This document shows, in pieces, positions 57,272 to 64,000 of a stretch of DNA of 64,000 bases. The DNA is from Nannochloropsis oceanica. Taxonomy: Eukaryota; Sar; Eustigmatophyceae; Eustigmatales; Monodopsidaceae. The DNA is taken from contig CP038125.1 in the NCBI GenBank assembly GCA_004519485.1, forward strand, positions 62,001 through 126,000, written 5' to 3'. The notes under the pieces were generated by a model. The model saw only the letters and a program-made list of their open reading frames with translations. It was not told the DNA's origin and ran no database searches. The number at the start of each line of letters is the position of its first letter. Within the stretch, counting starts at the first letter, position 1. The position numbers were made by a program, and so were the translations under genes.

Positions 57272-58423
57272 TCAACTCTTGCATTCCTCCTCGTCCGACT
57301 CCCTCAACGACCACCTGCCCAACCACTCCCTACCCTTTCTCGGCGAGATTGAATCCGACAACGGCCCGGTCAATTCCAAACATGTAAAAACTCCTTTCCT
57401 CCCTCCTTTTCTCCCTCCTTCCTCCTCCCCCAGGAGAAGATGGCAATACAGGGCTGGGGTGACTTCAAAAGGTGGCCCATCTGTGAGGTTCAGAGCCTGA
57501 ACATTCTTGCTGTAATCGAACACGGGAAAGATGAGAGTGACGAGCTGGCCTGAGGGGAAGGAGGGAGCGGAGGAGGAGGTGGAGGAGGGTAAGGAGAAGA
57601 TGGGGCAGGGTATAAAGGAAAGTGGACAATCGATTCAGTACTTGCGGGAGGTTCTCAAGCTCCTTACCTTTCTGGGGCATCAGCAGTTGTCGCATCTTTT
57701 GGGCCCAGCGCGGGCGTTCGTCTGGCGGAAGAGCACAGAGGAAGGTATAATCAAATATCAAATCAAACCGCCCTTCCAGGTCGTAGAAATTCCCCACTTT
57801 GTATGTCAATCTGCCGTCGCCAGTGTCCTCTCCCAAATCGTTTCTGCCTTGCCTCTCCTCCCACAAGGCCTTAGCCCTGGCCACCGCAGTGGGTGCCAAG
57901 TCTAACCCTAAAACATCCCAACCTGCTTCAGCCAAGGCAGCGCATTCGTACCCCGACCCAGCGCCAGGCACCAAGGCACGACTGACGCCAGGGACGGGTG
58001 GTCTGAGGGGGGAGGAAGGTCGTTGAAGTAGGTTGAGGAGGGGAGGAGCGGCTCCTGGGGGTTTCGATGGGAAGGCAAGGGAATGGGAGTTGGGGGCTAA
58101 AGAGACAACGATATACGATAATGGAAGGAGGCTAGGTGGGGACGTATGGTAGCAGAAGGGACCTATTTTGAGGCGTCGTGCTCACCTTTTGTGTCCCAGG
58201 GCGTCGTGCCACGCCGCCAAGATTCTTCCCAGTCGCTGCCTGCTTGCGACAAGAAGGTCCGAGAGCATCCACGGTGGGTCTGGGGCGATCGCCGCGTGGG
58301 TTTGATGATGCCGTCATATGTACCCCAAAATTTTCTTGTTGTCATTACAGTCGCTGCAAGAAGATAGGGGAAGGAGGACGAGGCCGCGGCAGCGGCCCCA
58401 CCGATGTGTACGCAAGCTGGCAT
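57272..58423 (-). CDS. SAM-dependent methyltransferase, TPMT/HOL (thiol methyltransferase) family
   Basis: Three exons (58423-58186, 58054-57668, 57549-57272) give 300 residues. The N-terminal substrate/SAM cap reads SDWEESWRRGTTPWDTKG, characteristic of the TPMT family. SAM motif I is ALVPGAGSGYECAALAEAGW followed by VLGLDLAPTAVARAKAL, and the acidic loop region is GRFDLIFDYTFLCALPP. The C-terminal part has GPPFEVTPALY and ISPRKGREWLGRW, as in plant HOL-type halide/thiocyanate methyltransferases. These enzymes methylate halide, bisulfide or thiocyanate ions. The exact substrate is unknown. A Gly/Lys-rich insert (EEEGGRKGGRKG) sits near the C-terminus. The start is the nearest upstream ATG; others lie further up in the same frame. 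Confidence 0.85.
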
Positions 58424-58608
58424 CGTGTTGTGGGGTGCCTGTGACAGTGTGTGGACAGGGTAGAGAGGAACACTTGGGATGACTTGGACCACGCCATCGC
58501 GTGTGCGAAGCACTGAAGAGGATTCAGCGGCCGGGCATCTCGGCCACTGCAAGCCACTGAACATACAAACCAACTTTACGCACAGAAACGTGCCTGGAAC
58601 ACGCAGTT
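58424..58608. promoter_or_regulatory. Short divergent promoter, methyltransferase/hydrolase-CYTH fusion
   Basis: Only 185 bases separate the two opposite start codons, so the two genes probably share control elements. Confidence 0.5.
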
Positions 58609-60702
58609 ATGCCACCCTGCTGTTTATGTGGTGGGGTCCACAGGCTTGTATTCTCGCGGCGCTTTATACTCGTAGCATTCCTACTTCTCCAATACACCCC
58701 GTCGACGCACGGTGAGTCTCTTGCTTGCCCGCCACCGACCCCAACCCTCTACCCCTTGCCTTCTTCCTCTTTTCGAATGTCCATCCTGCCTTTTTCCCTG
58801 CTCAACAACAGTGGCAGCCGCGGTGTGGCGACGGCGCGTTTTCTGGGTCCATCACAGCACATATACTAACGCGAGGGGTCTCTTCCGTATCAGGCCCGCG
58901 ACATCCGCAAATCAAGGCGCCGCACGTCAAGGCGGCTTCCTCCCCATGGCTACCGCCAGCTCCAGTACCAGTACCGCCTCCTATTTCTCCTCCTCCGCTC
59001 CCTCTTTTCCCAACCCAATCCCCTCTCGACCTGTACCCTCACCATCGCAAGACCATCGCACAATAAAACGCATCTACGCCTGTAAGTAGTTTGTTTATCT
59101 GTCCCAACCTTTCATTTCCAGCCAGATACATCTTCGTTTCACTTGTATCTTCCACGCCTTACCGACGGATCTCCCCGACCGGACATCCTGGCAAGACCTC
59201 AAGGTTTCACATGTATCTTTCACGCTTTACCGCGAACCAACACAGACGCCCACGGCTTCTTGTCAAATGAGAATTCATTCAAAGGCAGACATTTTCAAGG
59301 AGTCTTCGCCGCCTGTGACACGCACCTCCACCTCCTTAACCTCAACGGTGGCGATCAAAACAGCAACCAAAATTCTGGCCTCGGCAGTATAAGCTACACT
59401 GGAGGACTAGCCGCCATTCAGGCCTTGTACGAGAGAGAGGGGGGGAGGGAGAAGGGGGTCAAGTTGACCCTACTCGGTTCGTCGTTGGGAGGATACGTAG
59501 CCGCACGTTTTGCCGAGCTCCACCCTGAAGCAGTGGAGAAATTGGTATTATTTTGCCCAGGATTTGATTTGCAGTCAAGATGGCCTCGCGTGTTTGGGGA
59601 GGTCGGACTGCGAGAGTGGGAGGAGAGGGGGTTTCGTGATTTCGAGGGGCCGGGCGGTTGTGGGTCGGTGCGAGTGCCGTGGTCTTTCATCGAAGACGGG
59701 CGACGGCATCCTGCTTTTCCTGCTTACGGCGTACCGACATTGATTATACATGGGTTGAATGATGACGTGGTTCCGGTCGAGACTACGACAAAGGGTCTAT
59801 TTGGGCAGGAAGGGGGGGACGGATGGGGAGGCATGGTGAAGACATGCACGCAGGTGCTGATGGTAAACGATGACCACGCTTTAACCAAACCGAAGACACT
59901 GGCAGTCGCTGCGAGCAGTATTTTAGAATTTCTTGATATAAGAAAGGAGGAGGACAATAAGGAGGGAGGGAGGGAGGAAGACTGCGTGCTTTCAATGACA
60001 GACCACCTTGAAGTGGAAGCGAAGTTTGCGCTTCCCACAGATAGGGTCGGCTTCGAAGAGAAAATCTTAGCAGCAGGTGGTGAGTTGAAAGGGGCTGTGA
60101 TTTTTACAGATATATATTGGGATTTACCTGGAGAGATCTTAAGTCTGGCCAACGTGTGGTTGCGACAGCGCTCAGGAATATGGGAATTGAAGGTCCCGGC
60201 TGTGGAGGGGGAGCATCCGAATCAGCAGCCGATTGCGTGTTACAGGGAAATTTTGGGGCAGACAGATATTGAGACTTGGTTGATTGCCGCATTTCCAGCA
60301 ATGCTGCGGCCCCTGGCTCATCTTCCTCTAGGTGAGCTTTTGGACAAGGCGGGAGCTTACCACATGGCAAGTTACACAACGGAGAGGAGTAAATATGTGA
60401 TTCCTTGTGTTGGAGGAGGAGAAGTAGGAGGAGAAGGAACTAGAGAGTGTCAGATGCTGAGCATTGACGTCGACGATGCGTCGTTTGGTTTTGGATTGGT
60501 GGAGATCGAGGAGCTGGTAGCAAGCCAAGACGACGTTGCCGCAGCCGAAAAGCGCATCAAGCGCTGTGCCCGGGAGCAGCTGGGGTTGCATGGGGTGGAG
60601 AAGGTGATGCGAGGCAAGCTCGAAGAGTACATTTTGAGGCATGACCCTGCGCATCATGCACGGTTGGTGGAGCGGCAAGTGTACTGTAATTGGGGAGGTT
60701 GA
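58609..60702 (+). CDS. Fusion of YqiA-like alpha/beta-hydrolase and CYTH thiamine-triphosphatase domain, plastid presequence
   Basis: Three exons (58609-58711, 58812-59081, 59246-60702) give 609 residues in phase. Exon 1 encodes a signal peptide (RRFILVAFLLLQY) and exon 2 a Ser/Pro-rich transit-like stretch. The hydrolase domain reads RIYAYAHGFLS, then LLGSSLGGYVAARFAELHPEA (Ser nucleophile), LIIHGLNDDVVP (Asp) and NDDHALTKP (His), close to bacterial YqiA/UPF0227 esterases. After about 30 linker residues comes a CYTH domain: LEVEAKFALP (ExExK), FTDIYWDLPG, VWLRQRSGIWELKVP, SYTTERSKY and SIDVDDASFGFGLVEIEEL, in the order of mammalian thiamine triphosphatase. The CYTH part should hydrolyse ThTP or another triphosphate. 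Exon 3 is placed at 59246 because it restores the hydrolase start. Confidence 0.88.
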
Positions 60703-62568
60703 CCATAACCAGAGGGCAACGAAAGGTTGAAAGACCTGAAAGATTGGGGTTGGGGTTGAATTGATCGGGCGCCACAGGGTGGAAAGATTTGGCCTTATTT
60801 TTAAAAAAAGGTTCTAGGCCTGTGGAAGCGAAAGGAAGAGAAGGAGAAAGGGACAGGGAAAGAAACGATGATGTTTTAAAGTCGTTGGGGGTGTTTGAGG
60901 ATGTACATGGACACTCGTGAAATGACGAACGAGCGGCATCGAGCCATTCAAACCATACGAGTGCCTTTTTTCTTCACTAAATGAAAGCCAACACACCACC
61001 ATTTTGTTCTACTGCACCTCATCTACCTATCTACTTAGGACTACCAGTGGTTAAGCCGTGACAATAGCAGCAGCGTATGCAGGCCCTTCTTCTCCATCCT
61101 GGGGGACTGGTGAGGAGGCCTCCAGCTCCAGCAGCGAAGAAGAAATGGTCGACCGATCCCGCGCCACTCCCAGGATTCACGCACAAGGGGCAAGGTGCTT
61201 CACCCAGACGCGGATTCGGACTCGGATTCGGAGAAGGAGGAGGAGGTAAATGACGAGGAACAAAGACAACAGCAAGGACACGGTGAAGAGGGATGGGCCC
61301 CGGAACATTGCAGGGGCCCAAAGAAGTGGGTGCTGGGGAGCATCTGTAAAGCTGAGGGCGGTAGGGATTGAGCAAATGCGACACAGGAGACTTGCTATCG
61401 CCAGAGGTACTGCCACGTCGGCGGCGGAAGGAGACGGGGAGAACAAGCCCAGGAGTTGACCTTGGCCGAGCAGAAGAATTATGCTTTCTTGGAACTGGGC
61501 AGATGGCTGAAGGTCCCCATTTTCGACTACGACATGGCCCCGGAGTGGTGGGCTAGGGGGATGAGGCGGAACGAGTACCCTTACTCGTCGCGGCTGGCAG
61601 CGCGTTCTCTCCATACAGATGCGGAGCGCGTCCTCTCTCAGTATGGAATGACCTTCGGGATGCATGCACGAACAAACGATGGATGACCTCATGGTCATGA
61701 AGTACCGGCACATAGACGGGCATGTTTACCCAACGGCGGCGGAGATGAAGGATTGGGAGGAGAACGAGGAGGATGAATTGCAAGGAGATTGATTTGCAGG
61801 GCCACGAGGAGGCGGCCGATGTCTTATGTAAGGGTTTACCCTAGAGCTTTCAGATGTGGATGAGCCACGGCGATAAGCTGTACTCTCTCCCGGAGGGGTG
61901 AGGGAGGGAGGGAGGGAGGGAGATGGCGAGGGCGATCCCGGGGGGGGGAAGAAGCTCCCCCTTGCAAGGTATAACAAAACGAAAAAAAATATCATCGGTA
62001 TGTCTTATCGTTAGTTATGGGAATGTCTTCATCTAAGTTGTTAATTATGGTGATGGACGGCATTACTTTGTAAGTGGCACGATAGAAAAGAAAAGAAGGG
62101 GAGGTCAAGGGATCGGGGCCCATGTGGAGTGGAAGGGAATGAGAGAAGGGTCACGTCGGAGCTCCTCCAGGCAAAACACATATGTTCTATGAAGCAACAT
62201 AACCAAGGCCTTGCTTGACTTTCTTCATCAGGGAAAATTAGTTCAACCTTTGCAATTTTTCCAACCCTCCGTTGACGTAGGGGGTTTTGCCACCCCTGGC
62301 CATGACAGTTATGTACACAATCGATAAATCACATAGAGTTCAAGAGTCACGGTCGCGAAAAGAAAAAAAGATGGTCGATGCGCAGCTGAACGATGTGATG
62401 TGATGTGATGTGTGGGCATGGTATGAATAGGGCGGGTCCTGTCCTTTTCTTGCTGGCGGCCCTCCAATAACCGAAACCTTTCTTGAAGCTGCTTGCAACG
62501 CAGTTCGCATCCTACCACTTCGCATAAAACATAGACCTACACACTCTCCACACAGGCACGGCACAACC
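60703..62568. other. Mostly non-coding stretch with one doubtful exon
   Basis: Apart from the candidate at 61453-61686 (separate entry) no gene is evident. A GGGA patch lies at about 61905-61922, and 61985-62300 looks like ordinary intergenic DNA. Confidence 0.35.
61453..61686 (+). CDS. Possible exon of an unknown protein
   Basis: A 77-codon frame follows an AG at 61451-61452 and has balanced composition: LAEQKNYAFLELGRWLKVP, FDYDMAPEWWARGMRRNEYP and AARSLHTDAERVLSQYG. It has no ATG of its own. The acidic frame ending in SEKEEE before GTAAATG at 61245 is in the right phase to precede it, but I cannot find a start for that either. I do not recognise the family. Confidence 0.3.
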   Translation, partial: ELTLAEQKNYAFLELGRWLKVPIFDYDMAPEWWARGMRRNEYPYSSRLAARSLHTDAERVLSQYGMTFGMHARTNDG

Positions 62569-64000
62569 ATGACACTACTGCCGATCTTGGGCCTTGTGTT
62601 GTTGGCTTTATGCCTCGACTCGACCGTCGGCTTTTTGCAGCCTCATCAACCACCCCACAGCAACAACAGGTGAGACTTCCATTCTTGCACTTGGAGAAGG
62701 AAGCTAGGACCAAGACGCTCATCCCACTATTACACGACCACAGGGGTGCGCAGAGAAAATGTGGCTCCATCTTAGGCATGCTGTCTGTGGACGAAGCCAT
62801 GAACATGAAAGAAGCTTGCGGTCAAGCGCAAGGTGTCTTGCTTGACCTCACTGCCGGCGAGTGGGGCTTACTTTCCGTGACGGGGGAGGACCGCTTACGC
62901 TTTTTGCACAACCAGCTCACCAACAGCTTCACGGATCTCAAACCTGGGCAAGTGTTGGAGTCTTCTTACACTTCTTCAACCGGTCGGACCATAGATCTTG
63001 TGACGGCCTATGTGCTGCAGGACGAGGTGCTGCTTCTGTCCTCTCCGTCCCGGCATGAGCAACTCTTGGGAGCGTTCAACAAGTACATCTTCCCTTTGGA
63101 CAGGTGAAAAACGCAAATACTGCAGACACGAAGGTCTCCTGGCTATGCATTCTTACATAATATCCAAAATACACCCAGGGTGGAGGTTCAAAGGAGGGAC
63201 CTCTCAGGGCTCTTCATTTGGCTGGGCCCTGCTTCTGCGGCCCAAACCGTGCTCCCCCAGCTCCTCGGTAACGACGACACCCTCGCTCCTCTCCCTGGTC
63301 CCAGCCAATGCCAGTACTGCTCTTCCTCTTCGTTTAGCATGGTACTGGCAGAGGGGACGGGTGTGGCTTTGTCGGGATACACCATCCTCGCCCTGCGCGC
63401 TCGGGCCGCTAGCATACCAGCAGGCGATGTTGCTGCTCATGTCGGCAGGGGTGGTATGGAGGAGTGGCAAGCCCTGCGTGTCTTACAAGGTAGGCCGTAT
63501 CCAGACAAGGAACTCACGATGGACGTGACCCCTTTAGAGGCGGGGTTGTGGCACACTGTGGACTTAAATAAAGGGTGCTACCTGGGTCAGGAAACGCTAG
63601 CGAGGCAGGCGAACAACAAAGGGGAACGCCAGAAACTCTATGCCGTCCGAGGGAAGGGGCTAAAGGAACGAAAACGCGTCATAGATGCGGAGGGAAACAG
63701 GGCGGGGGTCATTACTTCCTGCATGAATGACATGGGGCTTGCGTATATTCGCAAGACAGTGCTGAACCCAACCACAGACATGCTATTCGTCGACGGCGAA
63801 GCACAGAGAATTCAGGTTTTAGACATACCCTATGCTACGCGGGCCGCCACCTTTAATAAAATGACGACCCCAAAAGAGGCAGCAGCAGCTGCTGCAGCTG
63901 TTAATACTACCGCGGCGGACGTGGCGGCGGAGGCGGAGCGGAAGGCTAAGAAGCTCGAAGAGATGAAGCGAAGATTGGAGGCGTTCCAAGCAAAAAGTCG
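62569..64000 (+). CDS. YgfZ/IBA57-like folate-binding protein, plastid presequence (cut by window end)
   Basis: Three exons are visible (62569-62669, 62744-63103, 63179 to the end), giving more than 420 residues, with no stop before 64000. Exon 1 encodes a signal peptide (LPILGLVLLALCLDSTVGF) with a Phe-type plastid cleavage region. The body has LSVTGEDRLRFLHNQLTNSF, SSTGRTIDLVTAYVL and the family signature NKGCYLGQETLAR, then a C-terminal barrel-like part (AGVITSCMNDMGLAYIRKTV) and an Ala/Lys/Glu-rich tail. The K-G-C-Y-x-G-Q-E motif defines the tetrahydrofolate-binding YgfZ/IBA57 group, which helps build or repair Fe-S clusters, here presumably in the plastid. Confidence 0.9.

Overview
This is nuclear DNA of an intron-bearing photosynthetic eukaryote. 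Canonical GT-AG introns interrupt most genes, and every assignable product is eukaryotic: PNO1, PPIP5K, DPH7, VPS29, poly(A) polymerase, DGAT2 and a BLTP2-type bridge lipid-transfer protein. Several proteins (PPR-SMR protein, AP endonuclease, IspF, hydrolase-CYTH fusion, YgfZ/IBA57-like protein) start with an ER-type signal peptide, and in most of these the first residue after the predicted cleavage site is Phe. That is the usual plastid address of algae with a red-derived secondary plastid. Together with the compact layout this suggests a stramenopile alga, and I would guess a eustigmatophyte of the Nannochloropsis type. The organism is inferred from these features, not read directly.

Layout. 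1-5 kb: first exon of a possible enoyl-CoA reductase (-), an FGGY carbohydrate kinase (+) and PNO1 (-). 5.8-13.8 kb: a 20-exon inositol pyrophosphate kinase/phosphatase (-). 15-18.3 kb: a nine-exon patatin-like lipase (-), divergent from DPH7 (18.7-20.5 kb, +). 21.6-23.5 kb: DGAT2 (+). 23.5-25.5 kb: a gene-poor stretch. 25.5-26.6 kb: a secreted SGNH hydrolase (-). 27.2-30.8 kb: a plastid PPR-SMR protein (-), divergent from a ~3,300-residue BLTP2-like protein (31.3-41.4 kb, +). 42.7-46 kb: poly(A) polymerase (-), divergent from VPS29 (+). 47.9-48.6 kb: a small ATP-synthase-f-like protein (-). 49.1-51.5 kb: a plastid AP endonuclease (+). 52.4-53.2 kb: IspF (+). 54.7-56.4 kb: a beta-propeller protein (-). 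57.3-58.4 kb: a thiol-methyltransferase-like protein (-), divergent from a hydrolase-thiamine-triphosphatase fusion (58.6-60.7 kb, +). 62.6-64 kb: a YgfZ/IBA57-like protein (+), cut by the window end.

The genes do not form a pathway. Loose themes are lipid handling (DGAT2, patatin, BLTP2-like), plastid maintenance (PPR-SMR, AP endonuclease, IspF, YgfZ-like) and RNA/ribosome biogenesis (PNO1, PAP, DPH7). Many introns are built from GGGA or CCCT repeats. In four introns the G-rich repeat sits at the 5' splice site and its complement at the 3' splice site, so the intron could fold on itself. I saw no virus-like element, transposon, CRISPR array, tRNA or rRNA.
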